Positions 33,955-45,156 of a stretch of DNA of 64,000 nt are shown piece by piece. Numbering within the stretch: position 1 is the first letter of the stretch; each line of letters starts with the position of its first letter. The position numbers and the translations under genes are program-made. The notes beneath the pieces were generated by a model that saw only the letters and a program-made list of their open reading frames with translations, searched no databases and was not told where the DNA came from. The DNA is taken from contig MNCI01012628.1 in NCBI GenBank assembly GCA_015680685.1, forward strand, positions 1,807,063 through 1,871,062. The letters are read 5' to 3'. The DNA comes from Gnetum montanum. Taxonomy: Eukaryota > Streptophyta > Gnetopsida > Gnetales > Gnetaceae.

Positions 33955-34545
33955 ATGGCTATTAACCTTGCTTCTCCTTTCTCCTCTACAACATCCTTCG
34001 AGATTCCTTCAAACCAAATGCCTTTCAAAGTACATATTGTAATGTTGATCCATGTGATCACAAATTTGATAAAGGTTGGCAACCTTTTCAAGAAAAGATC
34101 TAATCCTAGAAGTCCCTTAATTTACTTGCAAATCATTAAGACTGAGCCTCACAAGGCTCTTCTGGACTCAAGTTCTAATGTCAGTTTGATCTTTCATGAA
34201 ACGTACAAAGCTTGAAACCTACCTCCTATCAAGAAGAGTAACATTCATCTTAAGTTAGCAAATTAGTCCATCACTATTTCCTTGGGATTAGTGGAGGACA
34301 TTGTAACCACCATCTGTGGGTGATCATATCCTATTGACTTCCTAGTGATCATAGTAGACAACTACACAGGGAACTTCCCAATCATCCTAGGAAGGATTTG
34401 GCTAAGCACAATATATGTGCAACTAGGAATTAGAGAGCATTCCTTAGAGATTTCCAAGGAAAATTACTTTGGAGAAATAGAGAGGAAGTGTGTTCCATGC
34501 ATTATGTACAGTGACACAAGGTGTCATTACATGCAGAAATTGTGA
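33955..34545 (+). pseudogene. Element E protease region
   Basis: It reads FKVHIVMLIHVITNLIKVGN, SPLIYLQIIKTEPHKALLDS with SSNVSLIFHE as the active-site region (DSSSNVS for DSGASVN), stops near 34215, 34266 and 34323, then FPIILGRIWLSTIYVQLGIR and SKENYFGEIERKCVPCIMY. It lines up with the open protease of H at 63118-63708. Confidence 0.85.
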
Positions 34546-36290
34546 ATGGTCAAAAGCACAACAATCATAGCATGCAAGTAGTGCACAGCTGTCATAGAAA
34601 TTTAGAGGTACCTGTATGTAGTAGTCACAAAATAAGAGGGCATACAATGGTTGATAGCTAAATTTGAAAGTAGTTTAACATTGTGCATGGAACAAACTGA
34701 GAGCCTAACAAGTGCCTACATTGAAGGCATGGACAAAATAGAGTAAATCCATCACCAACTCTCTAATGAACATAATGACATCAATTAGGGAGAGTTGGAA
34801 ATCCTTGAGAGCTTTAAATAGGAGCCCCTTGAGTTGAAAACTCTACTAGCCAGAATGGAATATGATTTTCTTAAAAATGGCAAGCCAGTTATTATCCATG
34901 CCAACCTTGCTCATGTGTAGAAAAAGAAGCTATTTAAGATGGTCAACAAATGGCCAACAACCTTTGATGGGTCATATCATGAGCTAACTAGAATTGATCC
35001 AAGGATATGCTAGCATTGAATTTACACAAATTCCTTCATGAAATCAAAGAGGTAGTCACGGTGGTGGTTGAACTCCAAACTAAAGTAGATCATCAATGAG
35101 GAGATTGAACAACTCCCATTGTAGACAATGAGTGAGTTAGCCCACTTTTCATTAGTGCCAAAGAAAGGCTGAAATGGAGGATCTACATCGATTTCAGGCT
35201 ATTGAATATGGCAACATAGAAGGATCATTTCCTTTGCCATTTGTGGACCAGGTGTTAGACATCATTCTTAGGCATTGGTATTACAACTTTTTGGATGATT
35301 ATACTGGCTATAACCAAATCCAGATAGCATTATAGGACAAGGCCAAAATCACATTCATAAGTTCTTAGGGGAGTTTTGCATATAGAAAGATGTTGTTCAG
35401 CCTGTGCAATTCTCCTACAACATTTCAACACCTTGTCTTGAGGATTTTCCAATAGTAAATTGGTAGTGGGATGGAAGTCTTCATGGATGACTTATCCACC
35501 TATGAGGCTATGTTTGAGTAAGCCATGTACTGTCTTGAGTAAGTGCTAAAAAGATGTGTGGAGACTAACCTTAGGCTCAATTGGTAGAAAAGCCACTTGA
35601 TGGTCTAGGAGGGTATTTTTTTAGGGTATATAATTTCTCAAAAATGGATTAAGATATACCTTTAAAAAATAAGGGTCATCTAAGGAATTACCTAATAGCC
35701 AAAAATAGTCAAAGTTGTGAGGTCATTCTTTGGCCACACTGGCTACTACTGTCACTTCATTGAGAATTTCTCTAAGATCGCCATATTGTTGGTGGGGCTG
35801 ACAAAGAAGGATGCTCTATTTTTTTGGACCAAGGAATGCTAGCATGCATTCTAGCACCTCAAGCAAAATCTTGTGGAAACTCTAATTCTATAAGCACCTG
35901 ACTAGTTCAAACCATTCCACATCATGACAAAATCATCCAGTTATGCCTTAGGAGCCATGCTCACACAATTGGATGATCAGAAGCATCCTTAAAACATCCA
36001 TTGTACAAGCAAAAGCATTGTGTATGCACAATTGAACTACCTTACAACTGAGAAAGAGCTTATGGCAATGGTGTATGCCTTGGAAAAATTTAGGTACTAT
36101 GTACATGGATATAAGGTGTTTGTGCACATGAGTCATAGTGTAATCTGGTTCCTAATGAATAAGCCAACAGTGAGCCCCTACATCATATGGTGGTTGGTGA
36201 TCTTATAGGAATTCAATCTAGCAATGATAGATCGAAAGGGAATTTAAAACATGGTTGCTAATCACTTGTCTCAATTGAGATGGGACAATA
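34546..36290 (+). pseudogene. Element E reverse transcriptase and RNase H
   Basis: The linker ends DGSYHELTRIDPRIC near 35010. RT motifs appear in shifting frames: SLVPKKG, then a frameshifted palm, then the intact catalytic box EVFMDDLSTY at 35474-35503, and the thumb FFGHTGYYCHFIENFSKIAI. RNase H reads FHIMTKSSSYALGAMLTQLD, then YLTTEKELMAMVYALEKFRY at 36030-36100, and the tether NMVANHLSQLRWDNKEE near 36250-36290. Confidence 0.9.
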
Positions 36291-37640
36291 AAGAGGAGGA
36301 GAGCCCACTTTCAAATCAATTTCTTGATGAACTTCTCTTTGCCGAGGCTATAATTGAACAAGCTCCCACTTTAACTAGTTGGTATGATGGAATTCTTACC
36401 TACCTTCTCACTTAGGAGCTGTCACAGGAATGTGATAATAGGAAGAAACATTAGTTTCTTCACCATGCAAAACACTTCATGGAAATTAATGAACATCTTT
36501 ACAAGGTATGCATTAATGGCCTAGTTCGATGATGTGTATCTGATGATGACCAATTGCACATTCTCCAAGATGCTCATAAGGACCCTTATGGAGGCCACTA
36601 TGCTGGGAGATGCATGACAATTAAGACCCTCATGGCAAGGTATTACTGCCCAACACTTTTTAAGGATGCTCACCACTTCGTTCACTCCTATAAATGCTTT
36701 CAACATGATGGTGGGATGGCTACTTGTATGGAGGGGCCTCAGCAATGGATCTAATTACTAGAGCCCTTTGATATTTGGGGCATCGAATTCATTAGTCGCA
36801 TCACTCCCATGTCAAATGAAAATATGTACATCATAGTACCTATTGACTACTATACCAAGTGGGTAGAAGTGGTGGCCGTCATTGATTGCACATCTTCTAT
36901 AGCTACTCAATTTGTATAACATCATGTTGTAAATAGGTTTGGAATGCCATGTGCACTTATTTCTGGTAATGGAACTTATTTTATAGGCATCACTTTTCAA
37001 AAACTCATGCATCACATGGAGGTTAAACGTAAACTAACAACATCCTACCACCCCTAAGTTAATGATCAAGTAGAACTTACGAATAGGGAGATCACAAAAA
37101 TGCTAACAAGAACTGTTAGTAAATATAAGAGGGATTGGAGCACAAAACTCAATGATGCCTGTTGGCCCTATCACTCCACTTGGAATCTTCCTATTGGCTA
37201 CTCTCCTTATGAGCTTGTGTAAAACAAACTACCAACTCTTCCTATCCAAGCAGAGCTCCATACGCTATCAATCGCTTACGACCTTTGCCTTGACCTAAGC
37301 CTAGCACAAAAAGAAAGGTTGATAAATCTCAATATGCTAGATGAGAATAGATTGGTGGCCCTCTCATCTAACAAAGTGCACAAATCATTTAATAAACAAC
37401 AACATGACCTTAGAATCAAGAAAGTGAAATTTCAACCAGGAGATAAGGTCCTATACTAGAATCCCACACACATGCCATAAAGAACTAAGTTTCAAACATT
37501 GTGGAAAGGGCCTTGCATTATCCATGAAACCTTTCTTTTGAAGGCCATGTTAATATACAAACTTGAAAGCCCAAACAAAAAATCATTGGTCAACATGCAA
37601 CAACTAAAACCTTTTCAAGAACTCAAAAGAGCTAGTAACT
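36291..37640 (+). pseudogene. Element E integrase
   Basis: The zinc-binding domain is at 36554-36720 (LQDAHKDPYGGHYAGRC ... SYKCFQHDGG). The core reads LLEPFDIWGIEFISRITPMS (first Asp as Glu), YYTKWVEVVAVIDCTSS, ISGNGTYFIGITFQKLM (second Asp as Gly) and NDQVELTNREITKML (Glu kept). The C-terminal part is WPYHSTWNLPIGYSPYELV and FQPGDKVLY, then LWKGPCIIHETFLLKAMLIY, ending near 37640. Fewer stops than in B. Confidence 0.9.
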
Positions 37641-39120
37641 AAAACACCTCAATGGATGGACATACATGCTCAATTTTTCATATCTCCTCCTTCTAACTCA
37701 ATCATGGGGGAGACAAATATCCATGCTAAATCAAAAAAAGTGCCTTTTTAGTTTTTAATTTTTTTTATTTTTTACAATTTTAGTTTTACATCGTTTTTAG
37801 TACATTTTCCCTTTCTTGAATATTTTATAATTTCTTTTATATTTTACCTTATTTGGTCTGGATTTTTCTTACATTTTTCTTATCTTTTTCTTTATTGTCA
37901 CCAGGACTTGGTACAACGGTGGTTGTCAATTGATGGTGGCTTGTATTATAATGTCAATTGATTACTAATGTCTAGGTTCTATCTTTGAATTTTAATGTTG
38001 ATAATTAAGACATAGTTTCTTTTTATGATAACAAGCAGTGAGTCCACATCATCGACCAATCCACATAACTCTATGGTATTCCCTTGTTTTGAAAGTATGA
38101 GGTCCCTTCTTAAATGAAACTTTTAATGAACATGTGACCTTGGTAGTTTCCAAACTTGGAAAGGATTAAATGGATAGACAAGGATGTGACTTCAAGGGGA
38201 TTTGACACTTTTTGTACTTGCCTACCCTCTTGGGTGTATGAGTGTTTCCATGGATTTCTCACCATTCCACTATTGATCAATAACAGGAAGCTAAGTCTTT
38301 ACATGGTGTGGTTCCCATCTAAAAATCCAAAAAAATTCCAAGAAAAACCATGGAAATTCAAAGCACATCCCTTAGACAAAACAACAGGCTACAAGCATTG
38401 GTTATGGGACTAGAAAGACATGTTACCCATGCCTGAAGGTCCCCCTCTAACTAAGGCCTATCTCACTTCTTTCTTCTCTTTTCTTCTCTTTGAAGAATGA
38501 TGATTGATTTGTGGGGATATTCTTGTGCCTTAGGGGGATGGACAAGTCTAAGAGTCTCAATGTGAAGTCACTGAAAGTGGTTAGTTTTAATTTCACAAAA
38601 TCCACAAAATCCCACAAGGGACTTCATGTGACCACAATACGGTTACTCCATTCCACACTTTACTTCATCCACCTATGCTTTTCATAACTTACCTCACTAG
38701 ATTTGCTCATTTTCATTCAATATCTTGGTTGGATATGGTCAAAATTCTTTAGTAGTTTCTTTGGTGATTTGGTCCTCAATTAAACATGACCATTAATCAT
38801 CCATGGGGCCCATGGGCTCCTTTGTTTGAGGGCATGCAAGGGCATTGAGAGCATAAGCTTACTATGGAGAGGATCCACTTACATACTCCTTGGTTGGGTT
38901 GGTTAAGTTCCTCATCCCTTAGGCATTTTTACATTCGAATCTTTTGTGCTCCACATCGGTTACATTCAATTGTGTACTCCTTCATTAAATTCTCAGCATT
39001 AAATCTCTTTTGTTGCGAATTATCTAGCCCTCTTAAATCATTTCATCATGTTCTAGGCTTTCTTTGGACTCCAACTTTGTGCGAAAACTCCTTGTTTTGA
39101 CTTAATTTTCAAAGGTAAAA
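37641..39120 (+). other. Element E spacer between integrase and 3' ORF
   Basis: No long frame. It shares with B and F the islands GATGTGACTTCAAGGGGA (38183-38200), CATGCCTGAAGGT (38428-38440) and a weaker TATGGAGAGGATCCACTT (38863-38880). A polypurine-like TCATGGGGGAGA lies at 37703-37714, just after the integrase. A short frame at 38156-38413 (IPLLINNRKLSLYMVWFPSK) is similar to one in B at 15102-15323 and may be a small decayed ORF. Confidence 0.6.
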
Positions 39121-39129
39121 ATTTTATTC

Positions 39130-39230
39130 TTCAGCCATGTCAACAAGACTTTGTCAACACAATTTGCTACATCAACATGATCCCCTCAACAACAACCCAT
39201 CGATGCAGCTCAAACAGTCTATATATAAGC
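39130..39230 (+). promoter_or_regulatory. Element E internal promoter-like block
   Basis: catgtcaaca (39136-39145), tgtcaacac (39152-39160), catcaacatga (39170-39180) and catcgatg (39199-39206) stand ahead of a TATA box TATATATA (39220-39227). These are decayed forms of the TGTCGACA and CATCGATG units in the LTRs of E, at the same kind of distance from TATA. About 435 bp downstream the 3' ORF begins. This suggests a second promoter for the 3' ORF; no expression evidence is available. Confidence 0.55.
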
Positions 39231-39372
39231 ACAACACTTAGTGAATTTTTTGCCATTTACTTCAAAACAAAAGAGGAGTTTTTGTTGTTTCTACAGCTTA
39301 GAACCTTCCAAAGCCCATATCTCACAAACTACTTATTTGATTAATCTCGTTCTTCAATCTTATAGCTACTCG

Positions 39373-39664
39373 AGGTGAGCTTTACATTGTGGAGACCACA
39401 AACCTTAGGCTTCTAGTGAAAATTTTTTTAGAATTTTTCTAACTCCCACAAGGTTTAACTAATAAAATAATATTAAAAGCACTAATTCTTGAGAGTTAAA
39501 CCTTTTCAATGAACTTTGATAGACATCTAAATGAAATAATATTAAAATAATCAAATTTTCCATGATCACAACTTAGCCAAGTGTAACTAATCCAAAGAGG
39601 CAAGGTATAAAAAATGTTTAAGTTATACATCAAACACTAATCTTTGGTCATGTTGTGATTATAG
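39373..39664 (+). other. Candidate intron in the leader of the E 3' ORF
   Basis: A strong 5' splice-like site CTCGAG|GTGAGC (about 39372/39373) and a 3' site GTGATTATAG (39655-39664) directly before the ORF. F has GTGATTACAG at the same place. The length would be about 292 nt. The 5' site is a choice among several GT positions. Confidence 0.4.
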
Positions 39665-42470
39665 ATAGCACTTAGACTAAGGGACTAACGTGGATAGGAA
39701 GTGGGACCATCCTAATCGAGGGACAAGAGGCCTAGAAGTAGAAGGGGCCAATAGGTAGAACAACCCTAGGAGCAAGTAGTTAAAACACATGCAATGGAAC
39801 CTCTTTAGGAGGAGCCCAAGGTGGAATCTATTCAACAGATTCCTAAAGCTAAAACAGAGTAATCCCACTAGGATGAGGCATTGAGACCAAGGCCAGACCT
39901 TGAGGTCACTTTGACAGATGCCTGCCTTAGGTAAATCAAGGCTAAGGAGATTCAAAGTTTGGTTCTCCAAGAGCTAAACTTTAGTACCTTCTTGAACTTT
40001 TCTCTAGAAGAAGTTAGAACTTAGTTGAAGACTTCTCCCATGTAGCCATTTCTTACCTCTTGTGAAGAATGGTACATGAGAGAAACATATCTCTTCTGGA
40101 ACAATAGGCAAGTTGATGCCACTATGAAAATCAAGGACATTAGTGTACTCGGTGGAGGTCATCTCTCAAGCCCTCAAATTACTAGAAACTAGGGCAACCT
40201 TGGTAGAAATCTCAACATAAGCAAATCTAGAGGCAAAGAAGGAGTGGGTGTAGTGGTGCTATGGAGTTGACCATAAGGAATACGGTGGACTTACAATGGT
40301 AGAGCGAGCATACATTGAGATTGTAGTCTACCACATCAATTTGACAGTGAGGCCAAGCAACGTGACAACTTTCTCTACCCATGCATGCACCACTTTGAAT
40401 GGGAAATTTCTTGTAAATCTCTCATAGCTAATCTATCTTGAGATAGGGAAGCACTTCAAGGAAAATGAGTGTGGAAGAAAGGCACTCCCCTTCTTGTGCC
40501 TGATTTGAAAATTATGCAAAAGGAAAGGAATAGCCTGCTATTTCAATGACACCCTCCGACATGCTCCTGTTAACTCTTGGGTAGAAATGATGAAAGATAA
40601 AATATTTATCAAGACTCAAGGAGAGGAGCAACCACCAACACCACCCACTCCTAAGATAATGTTAGAGGCTCGTGCTATCATGAAGCACATGTAGAAACTC
40701 CATGAGCAACTCTTATAGTAGCAACAAGCAGGACCTAGTGGGGATCCATTTGTCTACTAACTAGCCCTAATTCATCTAAAAGAGGTCAATCATAATATCA
40801 ACTGGTTGGAGGATTCAATGCCAACATTTTCTACCTAATAAATGCAGATGCCTATGTGCTTGAATCCTAGTGCCTAGAAGGTAATGGTGTCCATTCTAGG
40901 ATAATAGTAATTTCCAGAGATCTTTGGAAATGTCACTACCTTCTCAATGCACTTGGATGAAGGTGATGGAACAACTATCTTGGTGATGTAGCACTAAGGG
41001 CAGGAAACAATGGCCAAGGTGATGGCTAACTAAGTGGACAAAGCACTCAACATTCCTAAGGCTTTTGTATCAAATATTATTACACTCAAAGATGTGCAAA
41101 TGTTTACAGGAGTAGTAAGTGGAAGATTCAGTGTAGGCTAGCACAAAGAATTACTAGAATGACTAGTGGGGACCAAGAAACTGATTCTGGAGGTCTTTCA
41201 TCTTCCAGATGATATCACTACAATCTAGTCAGTGTTGTTAGAGGCTAAGGGCAAGTACCTCATCACCAATGCCCAAGTTGAGGTACCCACAATTGAAAAT
41301 TGACCCTTGGTTGCTAAATTTGTGGAGTTACAAGCTTGCCTTACTAATCCCACAGTTCTCAACCAAGCCATAACTAGAGATGAAGCTTTTTTATAGCTTC
41401 AAAAAAAAACTTCAAGCAACCAAGAACACCAAAGAGACTGTGATCTTTGATGAGTCCATAGTAGTAGCAATGTCTTATAACACTAAGAAGGACTTATCAG
41501 AGCTCTGCAAGGAGAATGTAGTTCTGACCAAGGATAACTATCTCTTGCGTAGTGTTGAGCTTTAGAAAGAATAAATGGTTGAATATAGGAGACAACAGTA
41601 GGAGAAGCTTGCCAAGGTAACCATGGGCATGAGGAGATTGACAACAGAAAATCACAATCTCTCGATGAAGGAGGTCTATGCTCTTTGCTAGAAATTAATA
41701 ATCAAGATTACTGCCTAGAAGAATGAGGTCCTTAAATTTGAAAGATTCAAAAACCATTACAGCAACTAGGTTGACCTTCAGAAAGAAATTAATGAAAAGC
41801 ATATCCAACTGGAAAAAGCAAAAGTAAATGATGTTCTCCAGTAGCTCCAACAAGGAGGTGACATGTAGTAGCTCATCTTTAATGGACTGAATGTGTAGAA
41901 CAAGATAGAAATTTGTCTCAATGAGATGCAAATCAAAGAGATGACATAGTACATGAAGCTTGCCAATCTCTGTTATGCAAACTTGACAATGTTGACTATT
42001 GGGAGGCCAATTTCAAAACTAGAGAAACAAGTGGCCAACTCATACCTATTGTACAAGGCCAAGTTCAAGCATCATAAGAAAATGAAGTAGAAGCTAGAAA
42101 TTGCCAATGCTAAACTTGATGTTCTCAGAGAGTGCTTCACTGATTAATGACCAATAACTTAGAACTTGGCACATAGAATGAGTGACTACCATGAGCTACA
42201 AAACATTTTTAGGGTGTTTAATGTTGAATGGAAATAATGCACAATCTAGTTTGTTAATGCAAAGAAGTTATTCCTTGTAATTCCCTATCCATGGGATGTT
42301 CCCGTATCGATCCACATTGGTGACGCTACATAGACTATGTATGATCCCTAGAGTAAGGAAGAGAAGATGTAAGTAGCTACATAATCATAGCCTCAACTAA
42401 TAGCTGCATGCACTAGAGGAAGGGGAAGATCGTTAACATCTCAGAAACCTCCATCACTTAGGACCATTTG
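39665..42470 (+). pseudogene. Element E 3' ORF (coiled-coil protein, broken)
   Basis: The homologue of the F ORF at 50261. The start codon has become ATA (39665-39667, against ATG in F). A basic stretch (RDKRPRSRRGQ) follows, then the domain LNFSTFLNFSLEEVR ... WYMRETYLFWNNRQVDATMK, and YGGLTMVERAYIEIVVYHI. A long coiled coil (about 41380-42150; LEIANAKLDVLRECFTD) and a C-terminal PYPWDVPVSIHIG match LEVANFELK and CPWEVLTPSNIE in F. It sits where Athila elements have an env-like gene, but no membrane segment is visible. The N-terminal domain recalls the plant transposon proteins found in Athila-type elements. Confidence 0.7.
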
Positions 42471-42627
42471 ATTTCCTCCTTCACTTCAAGCTACCAAAGT
42501 GGTTTTGCTATTAGTTTTTGTAACAATGTTTAATTTCATTTTCATGAACACCAATTTGTAAATGTTATAAATCCATACACTTGGTCACTTAGTGTTAGTT
42601 TGAATTAGTTTCTATCTGTTAGTCAAT

Positions 42628-42721
42628 CAGTCAATAATCCCATACCTTCCCAAAATTTCATAGAGAACTTGTTCCTTCTTTTTTTCACTCAAGGATGAGT
42701 TTTCATTTAGTTGTGGGGGTA
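42628..42721 (+). promoter_or_regulatory. Element E conserved 3' motif and polypurine tract
   Basis: CAGTCAATAATCCCATACC (42628-42646) is identical over 19 bases to copies in B (16478-16496) and F (53139-53157). It is followed by TTTTCATTTAGTTGTGGGGGTA, the polypurine tract that abuts the 3' LTR. Confidence 0.75.
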
Positions 42722-43581
42722 TGATGAGTCATGGTTGATTAGACAACATCAACATGAATGCATCAACATGGTCTCATTAACACGATCCTATCGACACATA
42801 CCTGTCAACACATGATTTGATGTGTCAACATAGTGTGTTGTCTTGCCTATATAAATGTGTGCACCCACCACATTTATGGCATTCGTTCATTCATATTTTA
42901 GCTAAACTCTTATAGTTTATATATTTGAGAGTTAGAATATTTTCTAATTTCCTATAATAATAATGGAAAAATGTACGAATCTTTATTTGAGCATTGATGT
43001 ACCTGGACACATCAATGTGAATGGCAATAAAGATAAGCTTTCTTGATAAACCTTACAGCACTTAGACTTAACTTAATATTTCCTTAATACATTTATTATT
43101 CATTTAGTTTATGTTTATGCATTTAATTAATTAATTAATAATGGATAATTAATGCACATAAGCGTGACCATCTTGAGCATACGTTAACACTTGGTAATCC
43201 TAGTAGTGCTTATGCTTGGTAACCTAGTAGTGTTGCCATATGTTCAAGATGTGTGCGGTAGATAGGAATGGATACTTATGTTAGGATTAGTTAAGACATT
43301 AATTAGTTCTTAGATTAATTACACATTAAATTACTTTATTTTCTACACTTAGGTAAATTAAATGAAAAATATAAAAATGATACAAATCATATGCCTTAGT
43401 TATTCTTAACCATACCATTGTATCTCACAAGTGGAATTGGGAAGACAGCAATTGCGTCCTTTAAATTCACTACCTAGCTAATGTGTTCTTAAAAAGCTAA
43501 AGTCTATAGAATTCGTTCAAATTGCTTAGTGAACGCTAGTGATTCATATGGTTGGGCGTAGGGACTGCTTGCTACTCATCA
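42722..43581 (+). repeat. Element E 3' LTR
   Basis: 860 bp, TGATGAGTCATGG...CTACTCATCA, the partner of 30501-31339. U3 holds catcaacatg, tatcgacaca, tgtcaacaca and tgtcaacata units, more decayed than in the 5' LTR. TATATAAA is at 42849-42856 and AATAAAG near 43026. Confidence 0.9.
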
Positions 43582-45156
43582 CAAATTTATTAGAAAATCT
43601 AATGATAAATGAAAAATAAAGAAACAGCAAAACTTGCAAGACTTATATTAACAAAAAATTTAGTAGAGTCTAACTATGAAATGCTTTTAGGTATTAGATA
43701 TTTCTAGGTTCTTTCTTAGGAATATTAATAGAATCAAGTAGATAGTAAGTTCCTTTTTCAACTTTTTTGAAAATGATAAAAGGACCAAGCTAGTTTAGGA
43801 AAAACTTAGAGGTTTTTCTTGTAGGGTTTAAATTTTCCTTTCAAAACTTTTAATTGATGGTGAACTCTCAAGGATCAAGGCTTTGATTACTGGCAGATTT
43901 GGTAATTTTTCCTAGCTTTGGTCCTCTTTTCTTCATGTTCTTTAATTTGGAGTCCTTGCTTCAAATCCATATAGTAAAGACAAATGAGTTGAGAATATGT
44001 TAATTCTTTGAGTAGTTTAATGTACTAAAAGTATAAGCTCTAGTTGTGTATTGCAATTTGTTTTTTCATTTTATAATAGCTTCTTCATCATATTGATGAT
44101 ATTTTTATTTGTTAATTCAGCCAATCCATTTTCTTATGGATTTATAAGGCTTGAAGAGAACTAGATAATTCCATATTCTTTTATATATTTATTTTAGTAA
44201 TTGTAATTTGAACTAAGGTCCATTATTTGTTATGATTTTATAAGGGATCCCATAATGGTTGATAATTTTATGTTGTAGGAACTGACATATTACCTTAGTA
44301 TTGATTTTCTTTAGAGTAACATCTTCAACCCATTTTGAAAAGAAATTGGTCATAATGAAAATAAGTTCATCGTTGGTAGAATATGGGGAAGTGATTTTGT
44401 TGATTATGTTCATTGTCCATTATCTGAAAGTGATTGTATACTCCATTGGTTGTAGCTTGATTATAGGTTGATGAAGCATTAGAATGTTCTCTTGGCATTT
44501 CATGCATTTCTTAAAATAATGATAGTAGTCCTTAAGAATTCCTTTTTGGTAATAGCCCATGAGAAACACATGATGGTAAAGGCTTTGTGAGTTTTGATGA
44601 GCACCACAAGTGCCAAAGTGGGCTTCATGTAGCACCTTCTATTGATCTTTATCTTTTAGGCATCAAAGCAAAATCCCTATTAAAGACCTTTTGTAAAGAG
44701 TTCTCTCAAGTAAGATAAACTAGATGCATTTAGTTTTGAAAAGACTTTATTGGTCCTTTTTAAATCCTTCTTTAAGCCTAGTAGTTAACCATGCAAAATG
44801 GTATGCTATTTCATTATGTGCCTTAGAGGTAGCAATGTTTACTCCTTTCTTTACTCAATAGCTCTTGAAAAGGAAGGAGGATGACTTTCAATGACTATTA
44901 AAGGAGGTCTACATTTTTTATATTTATGAATATGCTAAAGTAAAAACTTTGATTCTTGCTTTGGTCAATATTATCAAAGATTACATATTTAAGCTTAATT
45001 CAATCATCATTCATATAAGTAGTAAAACCTTAATTTCCAGTTTGATTTAAATCCTTTTTTAACTTGGTTTACTAGATAATGAATCCTTCTAGAAGTGACT
45101 AAAGGTGCAATATGGATAAGCTAGCCTAGAATTGGTAAATGAAATGCAAAGGGCTT
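43582..45156 (-). pseudogene. Element G integrase (Tat-like)
   Basis: A minus-strand integrase interrupted by E. The HHCC domain is at 44635-44420 (HEAHFGTCGAHQNSQSLYHH ... CMKCQ). The core is at 44413-44213 (ELIFIMTNFFSKWVEDVTLK, FLQHKIINHYGIPYKIITNN with Asp to Asn). The C-terminal domain is near 43950-43690 (NPTRKTSKFFLNWLGPFIIF-like, KKVEKGTYYLLDS, PKKEPRNI). The style resembles Tat-type integrases. Upstream pol should lie above 45156, but that stretch is replaced by other sequence. The first five bases are the CAAAT copy of E. Confidence 0.82.

Larger units (their letters stand above)
30501..43581 (+). mobile_element. Element E: 13-kb Athila-like retrotransposon with 3' ORF
   Basis: Complete from LTR to LTR (30501-31339 and 42722-43581) with perfect CAAAT duplications (30496-30500 and 43582-43586). 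The order is tRNA-Asp-type primer site, gag, protease, RT, RNase H, integrase, a 2-kb spacer, an internal promoter-like block, a 3' coiled-coil ORF and a polypurine tract. At 13,081 bp it is about 3 kb longer than B because of the 3' ORF. Stops and frameshifts are numerous, although the RT catalytic box is intact. Confidence 0.93.

Noticed and set aside
39677-39970. 97-residue minus-strand ORF
   Set aside because: It is antisense to the E 3' ORF, which is homologous to the F 3' ORF.
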